Assembly (NCBI GenBank): GCA_003696625.1
Contig: RFGR01000066.1
Coordinates: 1 to 37,799 of the forward strand
DNA: 37,799 nucleotides
From: Planctomycetota bacterium
GTDB taxonomy: Bacteria > Planctomycetota > UBA1135
Direction of reading: 5' to 3'
Shown: one piece after another, positions 8,240 to 15,538 of the stretch
Layout: every line of letters starts with the position of its first letter
Numbering within the stretch: position 1 is the first letter of the stretch
Position numbers and translations under genes: made by a program
Notes under the pieces: generated by a model
Told to the model about the DNA's origin: nothing
The model's database searches: none
What the model saw: the letters and a program-made list of their open reading frames with translations, nothing else

Positions 8240-8914
8240 ATGCCCCGCGACCTCCCGACCCCGCCGCCCGAGCGCCTGTTCCTGCCGGGCCCGGTCGGCC
8301 GTCTGGCGGCCACCTGGGAACGTCCCGCGGCCCCGCCGCGCGGGCTCGTGCTCCACCTCCATCCCCATCCAGAGCACGGCGGCACCCGGCGCAACAACGT
8401 CGTCCGGCACGGCGCCCTGGGCGCGCTCGAGGCCGGCTGTGGCGCGCTCCGAATCGACTTCCGCGGCGTCGGCCGCTCCGAGGGGAGCTACGACCAGGGG
8501 GTGGGGGAGGTCGAGGACGGCGCCGCGGCCCTGACCTGGCTGCGGATCCGGCATCCCGGACTGCCGGTCTTCGTTTGGGGGTTCAGTTTCGGGGCGATGG
8601 TCGGGCTGAAGCTGGCCGCCCGCCAGGCAGCCTCTTGCGCCGGCTTCCTGGCCGTGGCCTGGCCGACGCGCTTCTACTCCTGGCCGGACCTGCCCGGCCC
8701 AGCCTGGCCGCGCCGATCCGCCTTCCTGGCCGGGGACGCCGACGAGTTCGTGGATCTGGACCGTTACGAGCCGGTCCGGGCCCGGCGGGCGAGGCTCGAG
8801 ATCCTCCCCGGAGCCGACCACTTCTTCCGCGGCCGGCTGGCCGAGGTGCGTCGGTTCACCGCCGACACCCTGACCGCCTGGCTCCGGGAGGAGGGCCGGG
8901 CGACGGCGGGCTGA
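8240..8914 (+). CDS. Alpha/beta hydrolase (COG2945-like)
   Basis: 224 residues from ATG 8240; an in-frame ATG at 8231 overlaps the -10-like hexamer and would add 3 residues. The N-terminal strand GLVLHLHPHPEHGGTRRNNV is the HPHP..GGT..N signature of a compact hydrolase group. It is followed by ALRIDFRGVGRSEGSYDQGV and the nucleophile elbow VWGFSFGAMVGL (Ser). The acid and base are likely Asp in FLAGDADEFVDL and His in LPGADHFFRG. The protein is cytosolic and its natural substrate is unknown; an esterase or peptidase-like role is possible. It is probably a single-gene unit, with hairpins following its stop. Confidence 0.82.
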   Translation: MPRDLPTPPPERLFLPGPVGRLAATWERPAAPPRGLVLHLHPHPEHGGTRRNNVVRHGALGALEAGCGALRIDFRGVGRSEGSYDQGVGEVEDGAAALTWLRIRHPGLPVFVWGFSFGAMVGLKLAARQAASCAGFLAVAWPTRFYSWPDLPGPAWPRRSAFLAGDADEFVDLDRYEPVRARRARLEILPGADHFFRGRLAEVRRFTADTLTAWLREEGRATAG

Positions 8915-8927
8915 ACGGGAAGGAAGC

Positions 8928-8958
8928 GGCCCGGCCGCCGGTGGCGGGCGACCGGGCC
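8928..8958 (+). terminator. Hairpin after the alpha/beta hydrolase
   Basis: GGCCCGG-CCGCC (8928-8939) pairs with GGCGG (8943-8947) and CCGGGCC (8952-8958) around a GGT loop. This gives a 12-bp stem interrupted by a 4-nt bulge. No T tract follows, so termination is plausible but unproven. Confidence 0.4.
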
Positions 8959-8993
8959 AACCCCCTGTTCGAGGCCTCAGCGGACGGATCCGG

Positions 8994-9018
8994 GCCGGCA
9001 CCCCCCACGGCTGCCGGC
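8994..9018. repeat. Perfect 7-bp inverted repeat in the 8915-9166 intergenic region
   Basis: GCCGGCA (8994-9000) and TGCCGGC (9012-9018) flank an 11-nt spacer. Together with the preceding hairpin it is the only structure I see in the 252-bp gap between the hydrolase and the thioesterase. It could be an operator or a second terminator stem. Confidence 0.35.
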
Positions 9019-9131
9019 CGGACCCTCCGAGAGTCGGAACGAATGTTCAGAAGCAAAGGGCGTGCCAGGTCCAGGAGCGGCCCCCGGAGCGGTTCGGAGT
9101 GCGAATCCGCACTCCCACCGTGCGCGCCCGG

Positions 9132-9160
9132 TTGGGTGGGAACGGGGGCGAGGCGAGAAT
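9132..9160 (+). promoter_or_regulatory. Promoter for the thioesterase gene
   Basis: TTGGGT (9132-9137), a 17-bp spacer and GAGAAT (9155-9160). The predicted start at 9167 coincides with the A of the ATG, which implies a leaderless mRNA. Confidence 0.45.
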
Positions 9161-9166
9161 CCCGGC

Positions 9167-9568
9167 ATGCCCGCCGCCCGCCGCGACCCGGCCATCCGGA
9201 CCATTCTCCTCCCTCGGGACACGAACGCCTCCGGCACGATCTTCGGCGGCATCATCCTGTCCTACATCGACCTGGCCGCCGTGGTCGAGGCCACCCGGAT
9301 CAACCCGCGGCGTCGCTACGTGACCGTGGCGATGGACCAGGTCGTCTTCCACGAGCCGGTCTTCGTCGGCGACCTGGTCAGTTTCTACACCCGCCTGGTG
9401 AAGGAAGGGCGGACCTCGGTGACGGTGGACGTGGAAGTGGTCGCCGAACGCCGCTCCGAGCCGGGGAAGGAGGTCCAGGTCACTGAGGCGCGGGTGGTGT
9501 ACGTGGCGGTGGACGAGAACCGCCGCCCGATCCCGATCCGGGACGGGCCCGCCCCCGAGCGGGGGTGA
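9167..9568 (+). CDS. YciA-like hotdog-fold acyl-CoA thioesterase
   Basis: 133 residues from ATG 9167. The motif LPRDTNASGTIFGGIILSYI is the active-site helix region of the YciA/acyl-CoA hydrolase family (compare DTNPNG-DIFGG); the Asp in DTN is the probable catalytic acid. It is followed by RRYVTVAMDQVVFHEPVFVG and the central hotdog strands (LVSFYTRLVKEGRTSVTVDV). Members hydrolyse acyl-CoA to free CoA and acid as hexamers in the cytosol. Length is near the family norm. The frame stays open upstream to 9062, but that segment has no family similarity. A hairpin terminator region lies immediately downstream. Confidence 0.85.
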   Translation: MPAARRDPAIRTILLPRDTNASGTIFGGIILSYIDLAAVVEATRINPRRRYVTVAMDQVVFHEPVFVGDLVSFYTRLVKEGRTSVTVDVEVVAERRSEPGKEVQVTEARVVYVAVDENRRPIPIRDGPAPERG

Positions 9569-9576
9569 AAAAAGGT

Positions 9577-9609
9577 GGGACCGGTCGGCCCCCCGGCCGA
9601 ACCGGTCCC
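9577..9609 (-). terminator. Intrinsic terminator for hsp20 (minus), shared with the thioesterase gene
   Basis: GGGACCGGTCGGCC (9577-9590) pairs with GGCCGAACCGGTCCC (9595-9609) with a single bulged base and a 4-nt loop. Read on the minus strand, the stem is followed by CACCTTTTTTC, a proper U-tract. A second inverted repeat, GAATCG/CGATTC (9610-9615 and 9633-9638), flanks a pyrimidine run next to it. Confidence 0.7.
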
Positions 9610-9656
9610 GAATCGTCTCTCTCCTCTCTCTTCGATTCCGGTGCCTCCAGAGGGGA

Positions 9657-10139
9657 TCAGCCGGAGACCTCGATCCGACGAGTGCCTTGGGCCGGATCCA
9701 TCTTCGGCAGCTCGACGTGGAGCACGCCGTCGCGGAACTTGGCCTTGACCTTGTCGGCGTTGACCGCGGCGGGCAGGGTCAGAGCGCGCTCGAAGCGGCC
9801 CCAGCCCCGCTCGACGAACAGCGGGGTGTGGTCGTCGTCGATCTCGGGCTGCTTCTTCTCGCCGCGGAGGACCAGAGTGTCCTCACGCAGGTCGATCTCG
9901 ATCTCGTCCTTCTTCATGCCCGGCAGTTCCACGGTCAGGTGGTAGGCCTCCGGGGTCTCGACCAGGTCGAGGGCCGGGACGAAGGTGGTGGCCAGCGGCC
10001 GGCTCCGGCGCAGCGACGGGCCGAAGAACGGACGGTCGAAGAAGGACTCGAACAGCTCGTCCCAGAGATCCATGGCCGAGGCCGGCCGCTGGACCGGGAT
10101 CGAGGTCGTGGGGTTGGTCCGACGCAACAGCTTCGTCAT
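9657..10139 (-). CDS. hsp20: Hsp20/alpha-crystallin small heat-shock protein
   Basis: 160 residues. The variable N-terminus includes MDLWDELFESFFDRPFFGP. The alpha-crystallin domain begins near FVPALDLVETPEAYHLTVEL (about residue 55), continues through PGMKKDEIEIDLREDTLVLR, and ends with LTLPAAVNADKVKAKFRDGV and LHVELPK. The C-terminal IEV is the I-x-V anchoring motif. It is an ATP-independent holdase forming oligomers in the cytosol. The ATG at 10139 is fixed by a strong AGGAGGAG site (10151-10144), unusual in a window where most genes lack one. A near-perfect sigma-54 promoter lies at 10196-10181, giving a 30-nt leader. A longer open frame upstream exists but is a shadow across the radical SAM gene. 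Confidence 0.95.
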   Translation of the reverse strand: MTKLLRRTNPTTSIPVQRPASAMDLWDELFESFFDRPFFGPSLRRSRPLATTFVPALDLVETPEAYHLTVELPGMKKDEIEIDLREDTLVLRGEKKQPEIDDDHTPLFVERGWGRFERALTLPAAVNADKVKAKFRDGVLHVELPKMDPAQGTRRIEVSG

Positions 10140-10143
10140 GGCT

Positions 10144-10151
10144 CTCCTCCT
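10144..10151 (-). promoter_or_regulatory. Strong Shine-Dalgarno site of hsp20
   Basis: AGGAGGAG on the minus strand, with 4 nt between it and the ATG at 10139. It decides the hsp20 start and stands out because most neighbouring genes have no recognisable ribosome binding site. Confidence 0.75.
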
Positions 10152-10180
10152 GTCAGGGGTTGGGTTGCGTCCGATAACCG

Positions 10181-10196
10181 GCAAGCAGCGTGCCAA
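10181..10196 (-). promoter_or_regulatory. Sigma-54 (RpoN) promoter of hsp20
   Basis: The minus strand reads TTGGCACGCTGCTTGC. This matches the -24/-12 consensus (TTGGCACG-N4-TTGC) with the required 10 nt between the invariant GG and GC. The predicted start is near 10169, 30 nt before the ATG. The 100 bp upstream (10200-10300) is clearly more AT-rich than its surroundings and could hold activator sites. It includes a tandem GCCGAAA repeat at 10283-10297. Confidence 0.75.
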
Positions 10197-10303
10197 GAGG
10201 GTCCATGTCGGCAATCTCTTGGTTGTAAAGGAGTTGGGGTTGTTTCTTCCGTTCTCGGAGCGTCGTTTCCTGCCAGAATTGCAGCCGAAACGCCGAAAAC
10301 CTG

Positions 10304-11077
10304 TCAGAAGCGCCGGGCTTCGAGCCCGAGCCTCCGGACCCGCTCGGCGATCTCCTCCAGCTCCTCGGGAGGGAGTCGTTCGGCCCGGGCCTCCGCGGCC
10401 GGCGGCCGGTCCAGCGAATAGAGTTCGACCCAACGGATCCGGGGGCGGAGCCGGCGGAGGTTGTCGAGCCAGCCGGCGATCTCCGCCTCGGTGGCGTTGT
10501 CGGCCTTCGGCGCCCGCATGAAGAGCGCCTGGACCACGAACGACCGGAGTCGTTCCAGGCCGGCCAGGACGCGCTCGTAGCCGCGCGGGGAGACCTGGTT
10601 CATCGCCGCGAAGCACTCCGCCGAGCCCCACTCGAGCTTCATCGCCGGCTCGTCGTAGCACTCGTTCAGCGCGGTCACGACGTCCTCCCGGTTCAGGTGC
10701 ATCGAGTTGCTGAGGATGCCGATCTCGGCTCCGGGAAAGTGCCGATCCCGGGCGGCGACCAGCTCCCGCGAGATCTCGAGGAAGTCCGGGTGGAGGGTGG
10801 GCTCCCCGTTGCCGGCGACGGTGATCCGGTCCGGCCGGTCCCCGGCGGCGGCCAGCCGGGCGAACTCCCGGTCGAAGGCCGCGGCCAGCTCGGCCGCAGC
10901 CGGCACCTCCGCCCGGCCGACCACCTCCTGGGCCCGGGTGAAGCCGTACTGGCAGTAGAGGCAGTCGAGCGAGCAGAGCTTGCGGTCGAGCGGCAGCGGG
11001 TTCACCCCCAGACTCCGGCCGTAGCGGCGGGAGTCGATCGGGCCGTAGAGCCAACCGGACTGGAGCGGGATGGGCAT
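10304..11077 (-). CDS. Radical SAM protein (COG0731-like Fe-S oxidoreductase)
   Basis: 257 residues. LYGPIDSRRYGRSLGVNPLP precedes KLCSLDCLYCQYG, a CxxxCxxC motif that ligates the 4Fe-4S cluster used to cleave S-adenosylmethionine. VAGNGEPTLHPDF is the GGEP-like SAM-binding strand (here GNGEPT), and IGILSNSMHLNREDV the next conserved strand. ALNECYDEPAMKLEWGS and ELYSLDRPPAAEAR are typical of the COG0731 group, which resembles the wyosine-synthesis TYW1 core but has no established bacterial function. No partner gene suggests a substrate. It is followed by hsp20 on the same strand, but hsp20 has its own promoter. Confidence 0.82.
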   Translation of the reverse strand: MPIPLQSGWLYGPIDSRRYGRSLGVNPLPLDRKLCSLDCLYCQYGFTRAQEVVGRAEVPAAAELAAAFDREFARLAAAGDRPDRITVAGNGEPTLHPDFLEISRELVAARDRHFPGAEIGILSNSMHLNREDVVTALNECYDEPAMKLEWGSAECFAAMNQVSPRGYERVLAGLERLRSFVVQALFMRAPKADNATEAEIAGWLDNLRRLRPRIRWVELYSLDRPPAAEARAERLPPEELEEIAERVRRLGLEARRF

Positions 11078-11099
11078 CGGGGGGAGGCCGGGCCGGGAG

Positions 11100-11109
11100 A
11101 TCCTACCCT
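11100..11109. promoter_or_regulatory. Overlapping divergent -10-like hexamers
   Basis: ATCCTACCCT contains TACCCT on the plus strand (11104-11109; predicted start exactly at the GTG at 11116) and TAGGAT on the minus strand (11105-11100; predicted start about 11093, a 16-nt leader for the radical SAM gene). The two share the TA step. Confidence 0.4.
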
Positions 11110-11115
11110 GCTGGC

Positions 11116-11751
11116 GTGTCCGGTCCCCTCCGCCTGATCGAACTCCGCCCCTCCCCGAACAACATCAAGGTCCGGCTCGGCCTGCGCTTGAAAGGGTGCG
11201 AATTCGAGACGATTCCGGTCGCCCTCGACGACGCGGAGCGGGCCGAGGTCCTCCGGCTCTCCGGCCAGCCGCTGACGCCGGTGCTCCTGGACGGCGACCT
11301 TCCGGTCTGGGACTCGGCCGCGATCCTGCGCCACCTGGACACGATCGCGCCGCACGAGCCGATCTTCTTCGGCCGCACCCGCGAACGGATCCACGAGGTC
11401 GAGCGCTGGGAGCGCTGGGCCCGCGGGGTGGTCTACGACACCTTCACGATCGTGCCCGGGATGGCCTTTCGCGGCGCTTTCGACCCGGCCGAGGTCGAGC
11501 GCGCCAACGCCGAGATGCGTCGCCACACCGCCCGGATCGAGGAGGCGCTGGCCGATCGGGACTACCTTCTCGGCGACGCCCCGACCGCCGCCGACCTGAC
11601 CCTGGTGCCGATGGTCTTCTCCACCATGCTGACCGAGGAGCAGGCGGCCGCGAGCCGGATCGCCGCCTTCCTCCGGCAACACTTCCATCTCGGCGAGGAA
11701 CGCGACCGCACCCGCGCCTGGGTGGAGCGCCTGATGGCCCACTGGCACTGA
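11116..11751 (+). CDS. Glutathione S-transferase-like protein
   Basis: 211 residues with a GTG start. The N-terminal thioredoxin-like domain reads LRLIELRPSPNNIKVRLGLR, where SPNNIKVR takes the place of the catalytic S/Y-containing loop. TPVLLDGDLPVWDSAAILRH contains the cis-Pro and the Asp-Ser that bind the gamma-glutamyl group of glutathione. The all-alpha C-terminal domain includes LGDAPTAADLTLVPMVFS, the N-capping box typical of GSTs. The reaction and electrophile are unknown. It may be a non-catalytic or maleylacetoacetate-isomerase-like member. It is probably leaderless and transcribed divergently from the radical SAM gene. Confidence 0.82.
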   Translation: MSGPLRLIELRPSPNNIKVRLGLRLKGCEFETIPVALDDAERAEVLRLSGQPLTPVLLDGDLPVWDSAAILRHLDTIAPHEPIFFGRTRERIHEVERWERWARGVVYDTFTIVPGMAFRGAFDPAEVERANAEMRRHTARIEEALADRDYLLGDAPTAADLTLVPMVFSTMLTEEQAAASRIAAFLRQHFHLGEERDRTRAWVERLMAHWH

Positions 11752-11803
11752 GCCGGCGCCGGCCGGATCCGCGGCGCGGCCGGGGCCGCCCGCCGGAGCG
11801 CGC

Positions 11804-11809
11804 TAGAAT
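11804..11809 (+). promoter_or_regulatory. -10-like hexamer TAGAAT for ispG
   Basis: TAGAAT lies 18 bp before the ATG at 11828, predicting a start near 11816 and a 12-nt leader without a Shine-Dalgarno site. No clear -35 sequence is visible at 17 bp. Confidence 0.4.
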
Positions 11810-11827
11810 CGCTGCTTCGCCGCCGCC

Positions 11828-12913
11828 ATGCCGCGCCGTCCGACCCGCACCGTCACCCTCGGCGACCTGAAGATCGGCCACGAGTACCCGATCCGGGTTC
11901 AGTCGATGACCAGCACCGACACCGATGACGTGCCGGCCACGGTCGAGCAGATCGAGCGGCTGGTCGCCGCCGGCTGCGAGATCGTCCGGGTGACGGTCAA
12001 CCACGACCGGGCGGCCGACGCCCTGCCCGAGATCCGGCGCCGCTGTCCGGTGCCGCTGGTGGCCGACATCCACTTCACCCACCGGCTGGCCTTACGGGCG
12101 ATCGAGGCCGGGGTGGACAAGGTCCGGCTCAACCCGGGCAACGTCGGCTCCCTGGAGCGGGTGCGGGAGGTGGTCCGGGCCGCCGCCGACGCTGGGACGG
12201 CTCTCCGGATCGGCGTCAATTCCGGCTCGGTCGAGAAGGACCTGCTCGAGAAGCACGGCTGGCCCTCCCCCGAGGCCCTGGTCGAGTCGGCTCTGCGTCA
12301 CTGCGCGACGGTCGAGGAGATGGGGTTCCGCAACTACCTGGTCTCGCTGAAATCGACCGACACCCGGACCGTGGTCGCGGCCAACCGCCTCTTCGCCGCC
12401 CGCACCGACGTGCCGCTCCACCTCGGGGTGACCGAGGCCGGCCGGCCCGGCTACGGCTCGCTGAAGTCGGCGGCCGGTCTGGCGCCGCTGCTGCTCGAGG
12501 GGATCGGGGACACGATCCGGGTCTCGCTCACCGCCGATCCGGTCGAGGAGATCCCGGTCGCCTTCGACATTCTCAAGGCCACCGGCGCCCGGGTGACCAG
12601 CCCCGAGTTGATCGCCTGCCCGACCTGCGGCCGAATCGAGATCGACCTCGAGGCGCTGATGGCCGAACTCGAGCGGCGGCTGGACGGCGAGGAGGCGCCG
12701 GTCCGGATTGCGGTGCTCGGTTGCGTCGTGAACGGCCCGGGCGAGGCTCGGGAGGCCGACATCGGCATCGCCGGCGGCGGCGGCAAGGGGATCCTGTACC
12801 GGCACGGCCGGCAGGTCCGGGTGGTGCCGGAGGAGCAGATGGTCGACGCCCTGCTCGAGGAGATCGCGGCCTGGAAGGAGGAGCAGAAGGAGAAGGCCGC
12901 GGCCGAAGCCTGA
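11828..12913 (+). CDS. ispG: 4-hydroxy-3-methylbut-2-enyl diphosphate synthase (flavodoxin or ferredoxin dependent)
   Basis: 361 residues, the compact bacterial IspG/GcpE form. The enzyme converts 2-C-methyl-D-erythritol 2,4-cyclodiphosphate to HMBPP in the MEP isoprenoid pathway. The N-terminal TIM barrel begins RTVTLGDLKIGHEYPIRVQS and has MTSTDTDDVPATVEQI, KVRLNPGNVG and LHLGVTEAGRPGYGSLKSA. The C-terminal reductase-like domain supplies the 4Fe-4S ligands: two Cys in IACPTCGRIEIDLE and one in AVLGCVVNGPGEA, with a downstream DIGIAGGGGKG loop. All expected cluster residues are present. It is followed 3 bp later by a sulfatase-like lipoprotein gene, so the two are probably co-transcribed, an association with no known metabolic logic. 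Confidence 0.95.
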   Translation: MPRRPTRTVTLGDLKIGHEYPIRVQSMTSTDTDDVPATVEQIERLVAAGCEIVRVTVNHDRAADALPEIRRRCPVPLVADIHFTHRLALRAIEAGVDKVRLNPGNVGSLERVREVVRAAADAGTALRIGVNSGSVEKDLLEKHGWPSPEALVESALRHCATVEEMGFRNYLVSLKSTDTRTVVAANRLFAARTDVPLHLGVTEAGRPGYGSLKSAAGLAPLLLEGIGDTIRVSLTADPVEEIPVAFDILKATGARVTSPELIACPTCGRIEIDLEALMAELERRLDGEEAPVRIAVLGCVVNGPGEAREADIGIAGGGGKGILYRHGRQVRVVPEEQMVDALLEEIAAWKEEQKEKAAAEA

Positions 12914-12916
12914 GCG

Positions 12917-14257
12917 ATGCGGCGCCTTCTGCCTCTGCTGCTGCTCGCCGCCGCCTGCGGGGAGGAACCCGGCCCGGCGGCGGCGCCGCCGGCGGGTCGG
13001 GCCGCCGACCCGCGGCCGGACGTGGTCCTGGTCATGTTGGACACGCTGCGCCCGGACCACCTCCAGCTCTACGGCTACGAGAAGGAGACCTCCCCGTTTC
13101 TGGCCGAACTGGGCGCCAGCTCGGCCGTCTTCGAGCGGGCCATCTCCAGCTCGTCGTGGACCGCGCCCGCCGTCACCTCGATCCTGACCGGCCTCTATCC
13201 GACCGGGCATGGGATCATCGAAGGCTTCCTCGCCTTTCTGCGCCGGGATCAGCGCGGCCAGGGGGAGATCCTGCCGCTCAACCGGCTGCCGGAGGACGTC
13301 GCCACCCTGCCCCTACTCCTGCGGGACGCCGGCTTCGCCACCTGGGGCCTGGCCGCCAACTTGAACGTCGGCCCGGAGATCGGGCTCGACCGGGGGTTCG
13401 AGCATTTCGAGCAGCTCCGCAAGGCCGACGCGGCGGCGATCCGGGCCCGTCTCGAGGCGCTGCGGTCGGAAATCGAGGCCGAGGCCCGGCCGCGGTTCCT
13501 CTACCTCCATTTCATGGATCCGCACGAGCCCTACCACCGACGCCGGCCGTGGTACGAGAAGCAGCGGGGAACGGTGCAGGACGCCGCCGCCCGCTACGAC
13601 AGCGAGATCCGTTTCCTCGACGAGAACCTCGGCGCGCTCTACCGGGAGCTGGGCTGGGAGCGCGACACGCTGCTGGTGATCGTGTCCGACCACGGCGAGG
13701 AGTTCCGTGAGCACGGCCGCACCGGCCACGAGTTCAGTCTCTACGGCGAGCTGAACCGGGTGGTGTTCCTGGTCCGGCCGCCGGGCGGCATGGCGGGGCG
13801 CCGGATCGATAGCCGCGTCTCCCTGATCGACGTCGCCCCGACCGTTTTGGCCCTGGCCGGGGTGCCGGTTCCGGCCGGTCTGGACGGGATGAACCTGGCG
13901 CCGCTGATCGACGGCCAGGCCGACGCCCCGGCCGCCTTCGCCGGTCGCACCCTTTTCGCCCATCGCTGGCAGGTGCTGCCGGAGAAGGCCCACCTGTGGG
14001 CGGCGGTGCGGGGGGACGAGAAGCTGATCGCCGGGCCGGACGGCCTGGAGTTCTACGACTTGGCGGCCGATCCCGGCGAGCACGACGACCGCTACCGCCG
14101 TGACCTGCCGGCTGCGGCCGCCCTGCTCCAGGCGCTGGCCCGCTTCCGCGGCCGAGGTTTCCGCAGCACCGAGAAGGTCGAGATCGGCTCGGACCCGGCC
14201 TTGGTTCAAGAACTGCAGGCGCTGGGTTACGTCGAGGAAGACGGCGACGGCGAATGA
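12917..14257 (+). CDS. Sulfatase-like exported (lipo)protein
   Basis: 446 residues. A short signal sequence (MRRLLPLLLLAAACGEE) ends in a lipobox-like AAAC with Ala rather than Leu at -3, so lipid anchoring is likely but not certain; a Pro/Ala linker follows. The core starts at RPDVVLVMLDTLRPDHLQLY. The nucleophile region is SSWTAPAVTSILTGLYPTGH, with Thr where formylglycine-dependent enzymes have Cys/Ser and no following Arg. Other motifs are LHFMDPHEPYHRR, VSDHGEEFREHGRTGHEF and the C-terminal LQALGYVEEDG. It sits 3 bp after ispG. It is likely to act outside the cytoplasm on an ester-linked group, but the substrate is unknown. A perfect 14-bp hairpin follows the stop. Confidence 0.85.
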   Translation: MRRLLPLLLLAAACGEEPGPAAAPPAGRAADPRPDVVLVMLDTLRPDHLQLYGYEKETSPFLAELGASSAVFERAISSSSWTAPAVTSILTGLYPTGHGIIEGFLAFLRRDQRGQGEILPLNRLPEDVATLPLLLRDAGFATWGLAANLNVGPEIGLDRGFEHFEQLRKADAAAIRARLEALRSEIEAEARPRFLYLHFMDPHEPYHRRRPWYEKQRGTVQDAAARYDSEIRFLDENLGALYRELGWERDTLLVIVSDHGEEFREHGRTGHEFSLYGELNRVVFLVRPPGGMAGRRIDSRVSLIDVAPTVLALAGVPVPAGLDGMNLAPLIDGQADAPAAFAGRTLFAHRWQVLPEKAHLWAAVRGDEKLIAGPDGLEFYDLAADPGEHDDRYRRDLPAAAALLQALARFRGRGFRSTEKVEIGSDPALVQELQALGYVEEDGDGE

Positions 14258-14261
14258 ACGA

Positions 14262-14293
14262 CCGCGGCCGAGGCCAGGAGGCCTCGGCCGCGG
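14262..14293. terminator. Perfect 14-bp bidirectional hairpin
   Basis: CCGCGGCCGAGGCC (14262-14275), loop AGGA, and GGCCTCGGCCGCGG (14280-14293) form a perfect stem between two convergent genes. No U-tract flanks it on either side. It is palindromic enough to act in both directions. Confidence 0.6.
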
Positions 14294-14298
14294 CGACG

Positions 14299-14320
14299 GA
14301 CCCGGCGCGCCGGCCGGGTC
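14299..14320. terminator. Second hairpin of the convergent terminator region
   Basis: GACCCGGC (14299-14306) and GCCGGGTC (14313-14320) form an 8-bp stem with a 6-nt loop, 5 bp after the 14-bp hairpin and 6 bp before the stop codon of the convergent CxxCH lipoprotein gene. Confidence 0.45.
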
Positions 14321-14326
14321 GCGGGC

Positions 14327-15538
14327 TCAGCGCACGAGCACGATCTCGCGCTCGTTGACCGACATGTTGCGCCAGCGGGCCATCAGCGCGTCCCGGTAGC
14401 CCGGGTCGCCCGGATCGGGCAGGACTACCGAGCGGCCGGCCGCGTCCATGGCCCGGACGACGATGTGCACCTGGTCCCCGGTCCAGGTGAAGGTGGTCGT
14501 GATCGTGTCGTTCTGCGGCGTCTTCTCCGGACTCATGACCACCGCGACCGGGTTCTCCCAGTCGATGTCGGCGCTGGTGGCGCCGGCGTAGACGTGGTAC
14601 TCGAGCTGGCCGGCGGTGTTGCCGGTGAAGGGCAGGCTTTCCGGATCGGAGGCGTGGAACCAGGTGACCTCGACGGTCTGGTAGTCGAGGAACTGGCCCC
14701 AGTACTTGCCGGCGTTGGCGATGTTGTCGAACTCGAACACCGGCGGATCACCGTCGGGCTGAGCCAGGGCGCCCTGGTCGACCCAGTCGGACAGGGGCTG
14801 CTGGATGGCCAGCACCCCGGCCGGGGAGGTGAAGTAGCCGCCGTGTTCGAGCGGCCGCAGGATGAAGCGGGCGACGAACTCGTTCCAGGTGCCCTCGCCG
14901 TCGTAGGCGATCACGAAGCTGTCCGGGGCCGACGGGGTGCCGACGCCGATCAGGACCGATTCGGCGGTGCTCAGGTCGAGCCGGCCGCCGAGGCCGCTCT
15001 GGCCGTCGTGGCAACCGATGCAGGTGTTCCCGGCCGGGTCGGCCGTGCTCCACAGCGGCAGGACGTTGGTGTCGTAGTCGATCGTGCCCGGGGCGTAGAC
15101 CGAGGGGGTGCGGGCCGAGGTGATCACCTCGTTCGTGGCCACGTTGCCGAGCGAATCCACCGCCTCGACGCGGTAGAAGACGGTCGTGAACGGCGGCAGG
15201 CCGGTGTCGATGTAGGAGGTGACGCCCGGGTCGGTCTCGTGGATCAGGGCCGAGGGCAGCAGGACGGAGGCCTGGTCGAAGGCCCGATAGACCCGGTAGA
15301 CCATCGTCGCCGAGGAGTTCGCCGAGCCGCCGATCGCGTCCGGCCAGGAGACGAGGGCTTCGGTGGGGGAGATCGCGTCCGCGGAAGCCACGCCGGTGAA
15401 GGTCGGCAGGATGCCGCCGCCCAGGCCGGTGGCGCCGGGATTGACCCCGCCGGCATTGCCGCTGCCGCTGCAGGCGGCCGGAACCAGGGCCAGGAGGGCG
15501 ATCAGAGCGAGGGTGCGGGAGGCGGAAGCAGGGCTCAT
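14327..15538 (-). CDS. Exported lipoprotein-like protein with fibronectin-III-like domain and one CxxCH haem motif
   Basis: 403 residues from ATG 15538. The signal peptide TLALIALLALVPAACSGSG ends in a lipobox-like AAC and is followed by a Gly-rich linker. Residues about 45-145 look like a fibronectin type III domain (PTEALVSWPDAIGG, MVYRVYRAFDQAS, TVFYRVEAVDSLGN). Near residue 170, AGNTCIGCHDGQSGLGGRLD gives a c-type cytochrome CxxCH site with surrounding sequence as in PSCyt1-like domains. A second beta-rich segment (VEVTWFHASDPESL, HVYAGATSADIDW) follows. It would be periplasmic or surface-exposed and bind one covalent haem. No electron-transfer partner is encoded nearby and the role is unknown. 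A divergent promoter region at 15641-15650 lies about 100 bp upstream. Confidence 0.75.
   Translation of the reverse strand: MSPASASRTLALIALLALVPAACSGSGNAGGVNPGATGLGGGILPTFTGVASADAISPTEALVSWPDAIGGSANSSATMVYRVYRAFDQASVLLPSALIHETDPGVTSYIDTGLPPFTTVFYRVEAVDSLGNVATNEVITSARTPSVYAPGTIDYDTNVLPLWSTADPAGNTCIGCHDGQSGLGGRLDLSTAESVLIGVGTPSAPDSFVIAYDGEGTWNEFVARFILRPLEHGGYFTSPAGVLAIQQPLSDWVDQGALAQPDGDPPVFEFDNIANAGKYWGQFLDYQTVEVTWFHASDPESLPFTGNTAGQLEYHVYAGATSADIDWENPVAVVMSPEKTPQNDTITTTFTWTGDQVHIVVRAMDAAGRSVVLPDPGDPGYRDALMARWRNMSVNEREIVLVR

Noticed and set aside
9597-10140. CIRCE or RNA-thermometer control of hsp20
   Set aside because: No TTAGCACTC-N9-GAGTGCTAA element is present, and the 30-nt leader is too short to form a typical ROSE-type structure around the Shine-Dalgarno site.
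10149-10307. Direct repeat CCTGTCAG at both edges of the hsp20 upstream region (10149-10156 and 10300-10307)
   Set aside because: An 8-mer repeated twice with one copy inside the radical SAM stop region is weak; it is not positioned like an operator relative to the sigma-54 site.
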